From NCBI GenBank assembly GCA_947463785.1, contig CANHRG010000006.1, positions 1-64,000 on the forward strand: DNA of 64,000 nucleotides, given 5' to 3'. Below the pieces are notes generated by a model. That model worked only from the letters and a program-made list of their open reading frames with translations. It made no database searches and was not told where the DNA came from. Source of the stretch: Sphingobacteriaceae bacterium (lineage in GTDB: Bacteria > Bacteroidota > Bacteroidia > Sphingobacteriales > Sphingobacteriaceae). Below, one piece after another: positions 18,180-28,451 of this stretch. Position numbers and translations under genes: made by a program. Each line of letters opens with the position of its first letter. Within the stretch, counting starts at the first letter, position 1.

Positions 18180-19301
18180 TTAGTGCTTCAGTACTTGTTT
18201 GTAGGTTTTCATCCACTCTTCAGCTATGAGTTGATCTTGGAATTTTTGGACATAGCTAAAGCCATCATCAGCCATTTTTTTGGCAATGTGGGGATGATTT
18301 AGCACCTGCTCGATGGCTTGTTTCAACTCCTCAACATTGTCTGGATCAATATAGGTAGAACCGGCTCCGCCAGCTTCGGGAAAACAGCTCCCGCGACTGG
18401 TAATTACCGGAGTTTTGGAGAATAAAGCTTCGATAATTGGAATACCAAATCCTTCAAAACGAGAGGGGTAAACAAAAGCTTGGGCCGATTGATAGAAAAT
18501 GGCGAGTTCTTCTTTGGTTAAACCTTTTAAGAAGCTCACCTTGTGTTCCAGCTTTTCTTGCGCCAGGTATGCCCTAATCTTTTTGGCATAAGCCGTTTCC
18601 CGGCCAACTAACACCAAATGGATATCCAGATCTTGAATCGCTTTTACAATGCTCCAGGCATTTTTGCGGGGCTCAATGGTGCCTACATTTAAAATAAACT
18701 TTTCCGGTAATTGGTATTTTTTTAATACAGCAGCTTTCTCGCTTTCGCTGAACTCTTGTTTGTAAGCAGCATGGCATCCTTGGTAAATCACCTTGATCTT
18801 TTTCGAATCAATGCCTAAAAAATCAATGATATCTTGCTTGGTTTGCTCACTTATGGCAACCACCAGATCTGCAGCATTTGCAGCATGTTTAAATTTTCGG
18901 GTATAGATGGCTCGGTCAATAAACGAATAGTATTCTGGATACCGTAAAAAAATCAAATCGTGAATAGTAACAATCGATGGAATGTCCTTTTTTTTGAGAC
19001 CCACCGGTATTTCTCCAGATAGCCCATGAAACAGGTCAACTTGGTCCTTTTTGAGATCTTGTACAATGCCCAGTCGTCGCCAGGTATTGGTCAGTAATTG
19101 ATTGAAAAAACCTTTAGGCTGTTTCTCAAACACATTTACCCGATTGGCTTTGAAAAGACCTTTTTGACTCTGTTTAGGATTGTATAAAAAATAGTGATTC
19201 TCCGGGTAAAAGGTGCTCATAATGCGAACCAGATCTCGGCTGTAATTGCCCAGTCCGGTGGTGTTATGAAACACTCTTTTTGCCTCGAATCCTATATTCA
19301 T
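18180..19301 (-). CDS. Glycosyltransferase family 4 (GT-B fold)
   Basis: A retaining glycosyltransferase of the large GT4 family; donor and acceptor cannot be read from sequence. The 373-residue protein starts MNIGFEAKRVFHNTTGLGNY with the acceptor-side glycine loop and has a Rossmann C-terminal half with GTIEPRKN (about 208-215) and the E-x7-E type segment SRFEGFGIPIIEALF (about 278-292). No membrane helix is present; it probably acts at the cytoplasmic face. It lies 15 bases after dapD and 2 bases before tsaC. There are no other glycan genes around it, which is unusual for a GT4 enzyme. Confidence 0.88.
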   Translation of the reverse strand: MNIGFEAKRVFHNTTGLGNYSRDLVRIMSTFYPENHYFLYNPKQSQKGLFKANRVNVFEKQPKGFFNQLLTNTWRRLGIVQDLKKDQVDLFHGLSGEIPVGLKKKDIPSIVTIHDLIFLRYPEYYSFIDRAIYTRKFKHAANAADLVVAISEQTKQDIIDFLGIDSKKIKVIYQGCHAAYKQEFSESEKAAVLKKYQLPEKFILNVGTIEPRKNAWSIVKAIQDLDIHLVLVGRETAYAKKIRAYLAQEKLEHKVSFLKGLTKEELAIFYQSAQAFVYPSRFEGFGIPIIEALFSKTPVITSRGSCFPEAGGAGSTYIDPDNVEELKQAIEQVLNHPHIAKKMADDGFSYVQKFQDQLIAEEWMKTYKQVLKH

Positions 19302-19316
19302 CGGTTGATTGGTAAA

Positions 19317-20135
19317 TTAAACCGCTACGTTATGATCCCTCAAGGCATCATTCAGAGAGGTTTTTTTATCTGTTGATTCTTTCCGTTGACCGATGATGAT
19401 GGCGCAAGGCACCTGGTACTCTCCGGCAGGGAATTTTTTAGTATACGAACCAGGAATAACTACTGAACGTGCAGGAACTCTTCCTTTGTATTCAATTGGT
19501 TCTGGACCGGTTACATCAATAATTTTGGTTGATGCTGTCAGTACCACATTCGCACCCAAAACAACTTCCTGCTCAACGTGAACACCTTCTACCACAATGG
19601 CTCTCGAACCAATAAAACAGTTATCTTCAATAATAACTGGTGCCGCTTGTACAGGTTCCAATACACCGCCAATACCTACACCTCCGCTTAAGTGTACATT
19701 TTTGCCAATTTGCGCACAAGAACCTACGGTTGCCCAGGTATCTACCATGGTACCCTCGTCAACATAAGCACCAATATTCACATAGGAAGGCATCATAATC
19801 ACACCTTTTGCCAAATAGGCTCCATAACGTGCCAAGCCGTGAGGAACCACGCGTACACCTTGCTCCTTGAAATTGGTTTTCAATTTCATTTTATCGTGGA
19901 AAACGAAAGGTCCAACCTTGATTTCTTCCATCTGACGGATAGGGAAATATAAGATTACGGCCTTCTTGATCCAGTCGTTTACATGCCAGGTAACACCTAT
20001 GGGCTCGGCAACACGCAGTTCGCCCAAATCCAGTTTTTGAATAACGGTATCAATAGCGTCTTGGTATTCAGGGTAACTCAGCAATTGGCGATCTGCCCAT
20101 GCAGCTTCAATCTTTTCTTGTAATTCGGCAATCAT
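19317..20135 (-). CDS. dapD: 2,3,4,5-tetrahydropyridine-2,6-dicarboxylate N-succinyltransferase
   Basis: DapD acylates tetrahydrodipicolinate in the succinylase branch of the diaminopimelate/lysine pathway and so supplies peptidoglycan precursors. The 272-residue protein has the DapD-specific N-terminal helical domain and a left-handed beta-helix of hexapeptide repeats (about 100-225; YVNIGAYVDEGTMVDTWATV, VEGVHVEQEVVLGANVVL). The C-terminal VVIPGSYTKKFPAG motif is typical. It is the first gene of the dapD-GT4-tsaC unit and lies divergent from the S4-domain gene, 59 bases apart. Confidence 0.96.
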   Translation of the reverse strand: MIAELQEKIEAAWADRQLLSYPEYQDAIDTVIQKLDLGELRVAEPIGVTWHVNDWIKKAVILYFPIRQMEEIKVGPFVFHDKMKLKTNFKEQGVRVVPHGLARYGAYLAKGVIMMPSYVNIGAYVDEGTMVDTWATVGSCAQIGKNVHLSGGVGIGGVLEPVQAAPVIIEDNCFIGSRAIVVEGVHVEQEVVLGANVVLTASTKIIDVTGPEPIEYKGRVPARSVVIPGSYTKKFPAGEYQVPCAIIIGQRKESTDKKTSLNDALRDHNVAV

Positions 20136-20194
20136 GTTTCAAATTTTTTAGCAAATTAACGCTTTTTTGAGGAGTTTTGTCTCATTACTAAGTC

Positions 20195-20584
20195 ATGGCT
20201 GAAAAATTACGCATCGATAAATACCTGTGGGCAATTAGAGCTTTTAAAACCCGTAGTTTAGCTACCGAGGCCTGTAAAGCTGGTCGGGTAAAACTAGCCG
20301 GGCATGCCATTAAGCCGGCTTATGTGGTTAAAGTTGGCGAAGTGTATTCGGTGCAGAAGGGTGCGCTCAAAAAAGTTATTCAGGTGGTAGATTTGCTCGA
20401 AAGGCGTGTAGATGCAAAAACGGCAATAAATTTCTACCTGGATTTGACTCCTCCCGAGGAAACAGCTTCATTCAAATCGGCATTTTTAGCGCCAATACTT
20501 ACTCGGGATCGGGGGGCAGGTAGGCCAACCAAGAAAGATCGCCGTGAAATTGACGAATTACGAGAGGGTTGGTTTGATGAATAG
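20195..20584 (+). CDS. RNA-binding S4 domain protein (Hsp15-like)
   Basis: The 129-residue protein has an N-terminal S4 RNA-binding domain (LRIDKYLWAIRAFKTRSLA, about 5-23, then GRVKLAGHAIKPAYVVKVGE) and a basic C-terminus with RGAGRPTKKDRREID (about 108-122). This architecture matches Hsp15 (HslR), which binds stalled 50S subunits carrying peptidyl-tRNA. It stands alone on the plus strand, divergent from dapD and convergent with a lipoprotein gene 8 bases away. The family is clear; heat-shock regulation cannot be seen. Confidence 0.88.
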   Translation: MAEKLRIDKYLWAIRAFKTRSLATEACKAGRVKLAGHAIKPAYVVKVGEVYSVQKGALKKVIQVVDLLERRVDAKTAINFYLDLTPPEETASFKSAFLAPILTRDRGAGRPTKKDRREIDELREGWFDE

Positions 20585-20592
20585 TGTAGCAA

Positions 20593-21246
20593 CTATAATT
20601 CTACGATGATATCAATACTTATAGGATTGGTTTCTAGCTGATAATTTGCAGACAGATTTACACCAAATACTCCAACTTTAATTACACCTCGTTTTCCAGA
20701 AGTAGTTTTAAAGAAAATATAAGGGTAAGTTATCGGAGAGCCATTTGCTGAAAGAAACGCTTCGTTATTCACTACCACATCTTTTGGGAAATATTGATCT
20801 AAAGCTGATTTAGTTTTCTCGCTTGCAATTTTTTCAAAGTCAACTATTCCGGTTGCTGGATATAGTTCTGTAGAATTTTTAGTGGTATAGGTGGAGTAAC
20901 CTAATTTAGGGTTTTTATCATCTCCGTAAGAGAAGAAAGTTGCCCCTGCGCATAAACAGCCGGCTCTGTTGATATCAAGAAAAATTCTTTCGTAAATAGA
21001 AGGATTGCCCCCCATCATAAAACCATATGCAATATCAATTTTGTCAGAAATAGGTTTTCCTTCATCTATGCTATATAAGAGGCCATTGCTCAAGTCTATT
21101 CCACATTTTGCATTTTGGACTTTTGCATTGGTAAGCCCATCCAAATGATAAACGGCCAGTTCTATTTTTTTATCTTTTTTACAAGAGGTTAAAGTGAGTG
21201 TAAGTATACAAACTTGGTACAATGTACTGTAGATTACTGTTTTCAT
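20593..21246 (-). CDS. Predicted lipoprotein of unknown function
   Basis: I do not recognise a family. The 217-residue protein has a short hydrophobic signal ending in LTLTSC (Cys about residue 22) followed by KKDKK, a type II signal peptide. The Lys after the Cys does not block export to the outer membrane in Bacteroidota. The mature part is mostly beta-type with two close Cys (GCLCAG, about residue 96) and no catalytic motif. The gene is a single unit between the Hsp15-like gene (convergent) and the deaminase. The lipoprotein call is firm; the function is open. Confidence 0.7.
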   Translation of the reverse strand: MKTVIYSTLYQVCILTLTLTSCKKDKKIELAVYHLDGLTNAKVQNAKCGIDLSNGLLYSIDEGKPISDKIDIAYGFMMGGNPSIYERIFLDINRAGCLCAGATFFSYGDDKNPKLGYSTYTTKNSTELYPATGIVDFEKIASEKTKSALDQYFPKDVVVNNEAFLSANGSPITYPYIFFKTTSGKRGVIKVGVFGVNLSANYQLETNPISIDIIVEL

Positions 21247-21316
21247 AGTCGAATAGTTAATCGAATATTAAAACTGCTGATAGGTGTCTTTTATTGTTTA
21301 GCTAGGTATTATTTTT

Positions 21317-21337
21317 TCTATGCTAATTAGGCATAGA
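21317..21337. repeat. Perfect inverted repeat between guaD and lipoprotein gene
   Basis: TCTATGC (21317-21323), spacer TAATTAG, GCATAGA (21331-21337). It lies 20 bases after the guaD stop and about 70 bases upstream of the lipoprotein ATG. No U-run follows on the minus strand, so it is not a clear terminator; it could be an operator for the lipoprotein gene or a weak 3' hairpin. Confidence 0.4.
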
Positions 21338-21357
21338 TAAATTCATCAAGATTTAGC

Positions 21358-21840
21358 CTAGTATTCAATTTTTAGAGGCGAATTGCCCCACTTTTTAAAT
21401 GCCACTAATGCTTCTTGGCGCATGATTTGAACGATAGGTAGTTTTCGCTCCTGCATGGTAACTTCTAATTCTTCGTAGATGAATTGGTCATCAAAACCGA
21501 TGGCAGCTGCATCGGTTTTGGTATTTGCATAGTAAATGGTATCCAGTCGGGCCCAGTAAATGGCTCCTAAACACATGGGGCAGGGTTCACAGCTCGTATA
21601 GATTACACATCCCGAAAGATCGAAGGTTTGGAGTTTTTTGCAGGCCAAACGAATTGCTGAAACCTCTGCATGGGCCGTTGGGTCATTGGTTAGCGTAACC
21701 TTGTTGGCACTTTTAGCAATTAGTTTTCCATTTTTTACAATTACGGCACCAAATGGACCTCCTTTGGCTTCTTCAACATTCTTTTCAGATAAACGGATGG
21801 CCATCCGCATGAATTTCTGGTGTTCTTTTAGTGTCGACAT
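21358..21840 (-). CDS. guaD: Guanine deaminase (CDA-fold nucleoside deaminase)
   Basis: The enzyme probably converts guanine to xanthine. The 160-residue protein has the zinc/catalytic HAE (57-59) and CEPCPMC (84-90) motifs of the cytidine deaminase superfamily. Its overall sequence, including GGPFGAVIVK, LGAIYWAR, AAIGFDDQFIYEE and a C-terminus ending in Tyr, is much closer to Bacillus GuaD than to the tRNA adenosine deaminase TadA. The frame is open to 21894, but that would translate through the ompH terminator; ATG at 21840 gives MSTLKEHQKFM and a normal length. It lies downstream of ompH on the same strand, separated by that terminator. Confidence 0.85.
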   Translation of the reverse strand: MSTLKEHQKFMRMAIRLSEKNVEEAKGGPFGAVIVKNGKLIAKSANKVTLTNDPTAHAEVSAIRLACKKLQTFDLSGCVIYTSCEPCPMCLGAIYWARLDTIYYANTKTDAAAIGFDDQFIYEELEVTMQERKLPIVQIMRQEALVAFKKWGNSPLKIEY

Positions 21841-21850
21841 AGCTAGCAAA

Positions 21851-21884
21851 AATAAAAAACCCCAGCCATAAAGCCGGGGTTTTA
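21851..21884 (-). terminator. Intrinsic terminator after the OmpH-like gene
   Basis: Read on the minus strand, AAAACCCCGGC and GCTGGGGTTTT form the stem (one mismatch) with a short TTTATG-type loop, followed by TTATTTTT. It lies 25 bases after the stop of the OmpH-like gene and just before the guaD start, so guaD needs read-through or its own weak promoter. Confidence 0.85.
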
Positions 21885-21908
21885 AACTCACCATTAAAGT
21901 GAAAAAGA

Positions 21909-22481
21909 TTATTTCTCTTGTTTATAGGCTTTGTTTAGACCATCAACTACCTCTTGGGTAACGTCTAGGCTCTCATCAGCAAATAAAACAGCTGAATTTC
22001 CTTTAGAATAGGTCAACACCATTTTGTAGCCTTTGTCTTTTGCAAACTTTTTCAAAAACTCAGAAACTTTCTCGTACAATTTCTCGTTCTCAGCAGCTTC
22101 TTCGTTAGCTAGAGCATTGCTAGCGTTTTGATTGTAAGCAGCTAATTCTTGTTGTTTACGGGCCAAGCGCTCTTCAGTTACAGCACGCTGATCTGCACTC
22201 ATGCCATTAGCTTGTTGTTGGTATTGAGCAACTTCGCGTTGGAAAGCAGTGCCTTTTGCAGTTAAATCGGCTTGTGCTTTTTTAGATTTTTCTTCAAATC
22301 GGCTACGGATGCTTTTGAAATATTCATACTTACTCAATAAAGAGTCTGAATTTACATACACAATCGTTTGAGCAGTTTTTTCGGTGCTGGCGCTCGGAGT
22401 TTGTTTACTGCAGGCAACAACCAATGCAGAAAGCGCAAGTCCGATACCCAATTTAGATAAATAGTTAAGTCCTTTTTTCAT
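21909..22481 (-). CDS. OmpH/Skp-like periplasmic chaperone, predicted lipoprotein
   Basis: Skp-family proteins hold unfolded outer-membrane proteins in the periplasm. The 190-residue protein has a signal peptide ending in LVVAC (Cys24), a lipobox, then the Skp fold: a beta strand with IVYVNSDSLLSKYEYF, two long coiled-coil arms rich in Gln/Ala/Glu (about 60-135), and a closing strand YKMVLTYSKGNSAVLF. The classical protein is soluble, so the lipid anchor is a variation. Start ATG at 22481 was preferred over TTG at 22496. It is divergent from gyrB. Confidence 0.85.
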   Translation of the reverse strand: MKKGLNYLSKLGIGLALSALVVACSKQTPSASTEKTAQTIVYVNSDSLLSKYEYFKSIRSRFEEKSKKAQADLTAKGTAFQREVAQYQQQANGMSADQRAVTEERLARKQQELAAYNQNASNALANEEAAENEKLYEKVSEFLKKFAKDKGYKMVLTYSKGNSAVLFADESLDVTQEVVDGLNKAYKQEK

Positions 22482-22504
22482 GTGATTTTTCGTCAATAAT
22501 TAAG

Positions 22505-22512
22505 CAAATATA
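22505..22512 (-). promoter_or_regulatory. -7 element of the OmpH-like gene promoter
   Basis: On the minus strand TATATTTG matches TAnnTTTG exactly. A TTG lies 22 bases upstream (22535-22537) as a possible -33 element. Transcription would start about 20 bases before the ATG at 22481. Confidence 0.55.
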
Positions 22513-22580
22513 TAATTCTGAGCCAAGTATTTTACAATTTTAACACTTGTTAATAAAAGCCGTCACCCAGCACTGTTTAT

Positions 22581-22589
22581 TTATCCACA
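22581..22589 (+). promoter_or_regulatory. Perfect DnaA-box sequence upstream of gyrB
   Basis: TTATCCACA is identical to the strongest E. coli DnaA box. It lies in the 166-base divergent gap between the OmpH-like gene and gyrB, 28 bases upstream of the gyrB -7 element. No second exact box is present in this gap, so it is more likely a regulatory site, or chance, than an origin. Confidence 0.45.
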
Positions 22590-22611
22590 TTCTGCATCGG
22601 CTATGGTTTAA

Positions 22612-24606
<1,995 letters not shown>

Positions 24607-24620
24607 ACCAGTAAGCACAA

Positions 24621-24654
24621 AAAAAAGCCTCCCGAATTTCGGGAGGTTTTTTTT
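24621..24654. terminator. Bidirectional terminator between gyrB and mdh
   Basis: CCTCCCGA and TCGGGAGG form the stem with a short ATT loop, preceded by AAAAAA and followed by TTTTTTTT, so it works on both strands. It lies 15 bases after the gyrB stop and 18 bases after the mdh stop. Confidence 0.92.
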
Positions 24655-24671
24655 ATGCATTGATTTTAGTT

Positions 24672-25610
24672 TTAGATCACTTTCATGTCGTGCAATACCG
24701 CATTCATATTACGAACGGCATCTGCACTCTTATTGAATGCTGCTTGCTCTTCATCATTCAGTTTATAATCTACGATCTTTTCCCAGCCGTTTTTGCCGAT
24801 TACTACCGGCACGCCCAGGCAGATATCTTTCTGACCGTATTCGCCATCTAAAGCTACACAGCACGGGAATACTTTCTTCTCATCGCGTACAATGCTTTCT
24901 ACCAAAGCAGCACCAGCTGCACCTGGAGCATACCAGGCCGAAGTGCCCAATAAACCTGTTAGGGTAGCTCCGCCCACCATGGTGTCGGCAGCTACTTTTT
25001 GCAAAGTGGCATCATCCAATAAGTTTGAAACAGCGAATCCATTCAATTGCGCCAAGCGGGTTAACGGAATCATGGTCGTATCGCCGTGACCGCCAATAAC
25101 CACACCATGTAAATCGTTAGCTGAGCAATTTAGAGCTTGGCTTAAGTAATATTTAAAACGAGCGCTATCCAAAATACCACCCATGCCGATGATACGGTTT
25201 TTAGGCAATCCACTCGATCTAAGCGCCAAATAAGTCATCGTATCCATAGGGTTAGAGATCACCACTATGATGGCTTTCGGAGAATATTTTAGCGTATTCT
25301 CTACTACACCTTTAACAATATTGGCATTCGTTCCAATAAGCTCTTCACGTGTCATACCCGGTTTACGGGGAATACCTGAGGTAATCACAACTACATCAGA
25401 GTTAGCCGTTTTACTGTAATCGTTGGTGCTGCCTGTAATCTTGGTATCAAATCCCAAGAGCTTAGCAGTTTGCATCATGTCCATGGCTTTACCTTCGGCA
25501 AAACCCTCTTTAATGTCTAAAAGAACCAGTTCTGTTGCCAATTCTTTTCTTGCAATGTTATCGGCACAAGTTGCACCTACGGCACCGGCACCTACAACGG
25601 TAATTTTCAT
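24672..25610 (-). CDS. mdh: Malate dehydrogenase (LDH-like type)
   Basis: MDH interconverts malate and oxaloacetate with NAD in the TCA cycle. The 312-residue protein has the Rossmann loop GAGAVGATCA (7-16), GIPRKPGMTREELI (about 79-92, with the substrate-binding Arg residues that distinguish MDH from LDH), ISNPMDTMTYLA (about 118-129) and the catalytic His in GGHGDTTMIP (about 173-182). This is the tetrameric, lactate-dehydrogenase-like MDH common in Bacteroidota. It is a single gene, convergent with gyrB and divergent from guaA. Confidence 0.96.
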   Translation of the reverse strand: MKITVVGAGAVGATCADNIARKELATELVLLDIKEGFAEGKAMDMMQTAKLLGFDTKITGSTNDYSKTANSDVVVITSGIPRKPGMTREELIGTNANIVKGVVENTLKYSPKAIIVVISNPMDTMTYLALRSSGLPKNRIIGMGGILDSARFKYYLSQALNCSANDLHGVVIGGHGDTTMIPLTRLAQLNGFAVSNLLDDATLQKVAADTMVGGATLTGLLGTSAWYAPGAAGAALVESIVRDEKKVFPCCVALDGEYGQKDICLGVPVVIGKNGWEKIVDYKLNDEEQAAFNKSADAVRNMNAVLHDMKVI

Positions 25611-25744
25611 ATGATTAAGTATAATGTTAAATTTTCTGAAATTGTGCCCGAATTTAAGAAAAAGGGCAAGAGATTTTAGGTGATCTTCGTCAAATTATTG
25701 CTAAAAACTATACATTTTAATCCTTAGGCTTCAGGATTATCTGC

Positions 25745-25752
25745 TATCTTTG
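25745..25752 (+). promoter_or_regulatory. -7 element directly abutting the guaA start
   Basis: TATCTTTG is an exact TAnnTTTG match. Only three bases (CCC) separate it from the guaA ATG at 25756. In Bacteroidota transcription usually begins a few bases after this element, so the mRNA would begin at or next to the start codon. No clear -33 is seen. Confidence 0.6.
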
Positions 25753-25755
25753 CCC

Positions 25756-27285
25756 ATGCTGGAAAAAATTCTCATTCTCGATTTCGGATCACAGTATACC
25801 CAACTCATTGCCCGCCGCGTTCGCGAACTAAATGTTTACTGTGAAATTCATCCATTCAACCACATCCCTGAGCTAGATCAAAGTTGGAAAGGTATTATCC
25901 TTTCAGGAAGTCCGTACTCGGTGCGTCAGACGGATGCTCCACAAGTAGATTTTAGGGCCTGGGATGGCCAGTATCCGATTTTGGGCGTGTGTTATGGAGC
26001 TCAATATATGGCTCACCACAGCGGTGGCGAAGTACAAGCGTCATCTACTAGAGAGTATGGCCGTGTGCACCTCGATTTCGTGAATGAAAGCAATCCGCTA
26101 CTTAAAAATATACCTAAACAATCGCAGGTATGGATGTCGCATAGCGATACCATTGCCACCATTCCTGCCGATTTCGATATTATTGCCAGTACCGATACGG
26201 TAAAGGCTGCTGCCTACCAAATCAAAAACAAGGCTATCTGGGGCATACAGTTTCATCCTGAGGTAACTCACAGTACCGATGGTAAACAATTGCTTGAAAA
26301 CTTTTTGGTCGATATCTGCGGCTGTTCGCAAAACTGGACTCCGGATTCATTTATTGAAACCACCATTGCTTCGCTAAAAGATAAACTAGGAAACGATAAA
26401 GTGGTTTTAGGCCTATCCGGAGGAGTAGATTCTACCGTAGCTGCTGTATTACTGCACCAGGCTATCGGCAAAAACTTGCATTGCATTTTTGTTGATAATG
26501 GCCTTTTGCGTAAGAATGAATTCCAACAAGTGTTGGATTCTTACCAGCATATGGGCTTAAATATTAAAGGTATTGATGCCAAGCAACGTTTTTACGGTGC
26601 CCTAGCGGGAATCAAAGATCCCGAACAAAAACGTAAGGCCATCGGCCGGGTGTTCATCGAAGTTTTTGACGATGCCGCTCACGAAGTGCAGGATGTAAAA
26701 TGGTTGGGGCAGGGTACCATTTATCCTGATGTGATTGAATCCGTTTCGGTAAAAGGGCCATCAGCCACCATCAAATCGCACCATAATGTTGGCGGGTTGC
26801 CTGATTTTATGAAACTGAAAGTTGTCGAGCCCCTCAACACTTTATTCAAAGATGAAGTTCGTCGTGTGGGCAAAGCTTTGGGTATTGATGCCAATTTATT
26901 GGGACGTCACCCATTTCCTGGTCCGGGTTTGGCCATTCGTATTTTGGAAGACATTACCCCCGAAAAAGTACGCATCTTACAAGAAGCCGATGCCATTTAT
27001 ATCGATCAGCTCAAAGCATCGGGCTGGTACGATAAAGTTTGGCAAGCTGGGGCTATTTTCCTGCCTGTACAATCGGTTGGGGTAATGGGCGATGAGCGTA
27101 CCTACGAACACGTGATTTGCCTGAGAGCAGTTGGTTCAGTAGACGGTATGACCGCCGACTGGAGTCACCTGCCTTACGAATTACTGGCTAAAATTTCTAA
27201 CGAAATCATCAATAACGTAAAAGGGATTAACCGGGTGGTGTACGATATTAGCTCCAAACCACCGGCTACCATTGAGTGGGAATAA
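25756..27285 (+). CDS. guaA: GMP synthase (glutamine-hydrolysing)
   Basis: GuaA aminates XMP to GMP with glutamine and ATP, the last step of guanine nucleotide synthesis. The 509-residue protein has a class I glutaminase domain with the triad Cys79 (GVCYGAQ), His167 and Glu169 (FHPEV), an ATP pyrophosphatase domain with the PP-loop SGGVDS (221-226), and the C-terminal dimerisation domain ending PPATIEWE. An in-frame TTG two codons upstream lies within the -7 element, so ATG at 25756 was chosen. The stop overlaps the next start (TAATG). No purine riboswitch can fit upstream because the promoter abuts the start. Confidence 0.97.
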   Translation: MLEKILILDFGSQYTQLIARRVRELNVYCEIHPFNHIPELDQSWKGIILSGSPYSVRQTDAPQVDFRAWDGQYPILGVCYGAQYMAHHSGGEVQASSTREYGRVHLDFVNESNPLLKNIPKQSQVWMSHSDTIATIPADFDIIASTDTVKAAAYQIKNKAIWGIQFHPEVTHSTDGKQLLENFLVDICGCSQNWTPDSFIETTIASLKDKLGNDKVVLGLSGGVDSTVAAVLLHQAIGKNLHCIFVDNGLLRKNEFQQVLDSYQHMGLNIKGIDAKQRFYGALAGIKDPEQKRKAIGRVFIEVFDDAAHEVQDVKWLGQGTIYPDVIESVSVKGPSATIKSHHNVGGLPDFMKLKVVEPLNTLFKDEVRRVGKALGIDANLLGRHPFPGPGLAIRILEDITPEKVRILQEADAIYIDQLKASGWYDKVWQAGAIFLPVQSVGVMGDERTYEHVICLRAVGSVDGMTADWSHLPYELLAKISNEIINNVKGINRVVYDISSKPPATIEWE

Positions 27286-28442
27286 TGCGTGCCGAAGCCT
27301 ATCTGCGTAATTTTCTGAAGGCACTGGCAGCCTATCCAGCCGACAGGCCATTGAGTAAATTTTTGCCCGACTACTTTAAAAAGCACAAGGAAATGGGCTC
27401 CGGCGACCGCCGTACTACTTCTCGTTTGCTCTACACGTATTTTCGCTTAGGTAAGGCCTGTTTACAATTACCGCCCGAAGAACGCTTGTTCTTGGCTGAG
27501 TTTTTATGCACTACTGGTCCGAACGAATTTTTAGCCCACTTTAAACCAGAACTAGTCCAAAATATAGCTTGGCCTTTGGCCGATAAAATAACCTGGCTCG
27601 AAAAGGAATTTGCATTCGCTTTGGAGGATGTTTTTCCGTTCAGCAAACACCTGAGTAAAGACATAGATCAGGAAGACTTTCTGCAATCGTTCTTTATTCA
27701 ACCCGATCTCTTTATCCGTATTCATCCTGGTAAGGAAGATTTGGTGAAAGCCAAATTGAATGCTGAGTCTGTTGCATATCGGGAACTTAGCGCACAAACC
27801 CTGTCTTTTGCCAATGGCACCAAGCTAAATCAGCTATTGGATGAGGGCCTATACGAAGTACAGGACTATTCTTCACAGCAAACGGCCGCCTGGTTTCAGC
27901 CTGCCAAGTGGGAATATTGGTGGGATGCTTGTGCCGCATCTGGCGGAAAATCTATTCTGCTGCATCAGCTGGAACCTAGTGTGAAACTTTTAGTTTCTGA
28001 TATCCGCGAAAGCGTTTTGAATAATTTAGAAGAGCGCTTTAAATCCAATCAAATTCGCAGTTACCAAAGCAAGGTGATCGATCTACTTCAAAATCCAGAC
28101 CCTATTCTGCATCATTTCGAATTTGATGGCATCATCCTCGATGCGCCTTGTACCGGTTCGGGCACCTGGGGCCGTACACCGGAAATGATTTCTCAGTTCA
28201 GCGAAATGCGTATTGCCGAGTTTCGAACTTTACAACAAAATATTGCCAAGAACGTAGTTAAATACCTCAAACCCGGTAAGCCGCTCATTTATATCACCTG
28301 TTCGGTTTTTAAGGAGGAGAATGAGGAGATGGTCCACTACCTAACTCATGAACTTAAACTTCAATTAGAGCAGATAGAAGTGTTAAAAGGCTTTACCCAC
28401 AAAGCCGACAGTATGTTTGTAGCCAGGTTACTTAAAAAATAG
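27285..28442 (+). CDS. RsmB/NOP-family RNA (cytosine-5) methyltransferase
   Basis: A SAM-dependent m5C RNA methyltransferase, probably acting on 16S rRNA or tRNA. The 385-residue protein has an N-terminal helical part (about 1-150) distantly like the NusB-type region of RsmB, then the catalytic domain: WWDACAASGGKSILL (motif I, about 210-224), ILDAPCTGSG (motif IV with Cys, about 280-289) and ITCSVFKEENEEMV (motif VI with the catalytic Cys, about 330-343). The start ATG overlaps the guaA stop by one base, so translation is coupled. The exact target base cannot be told from sequence. Confidence 0.88.
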   Translation: MRAEAYLRNFLKALAAYPADRPLSKFLPDYFKKHKEMGSGDRRTTSRLLYTYFRLGKACLQLPPEERLFLAEFLCTTGPNEFLAHFKPELVQNIAWPLADKITWLEKEFAFALEDVFPFSKHLSKDIDQEDFLQSFFIQPDLFIRIHPGKEDLVKAKLNAESVAYRELSAQTLSFANGTKLNQLLDEGLYEVQDYSSQQTAAWFQPAKWEYWWDACAASGGKSILLHQLEPSVKLLVSDIRESVLNNLEERFKSNQIRSYQSKVIDLLQNPDPILHHFEFDGIILDAPCTGSGTWGRTPEMISQFSEMRIAEFRTLQQNIAKNVVKYLKPGKPLIYITCSVFKEENEEMVHYLTHELKLQLEQIEVLKGFTHKADSMFVARLLKK

Positions 28443-28451
28443 TTTTTTAAG
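28431..28451. terminator. AT-only palindrome around the RsmB-family stop codon
   Basis: CTTAAAAAA (28431-28439) and TTTTTTAAG (28443-28451) are exact complements flanking the TAG stop. The sequence also covers the end of the convergent VOC gene (stop at 28447). It may act as a weak bidirectional terminator, but the stem is nearly all A-T. Confidence 0.35.

Noticed and set aside
25611-25755. Purine riboswitch upstream of guaA
   Set aside because: The -7 element abuts the start codon, leaving no leader, and no aptamer-like pairing is visible.
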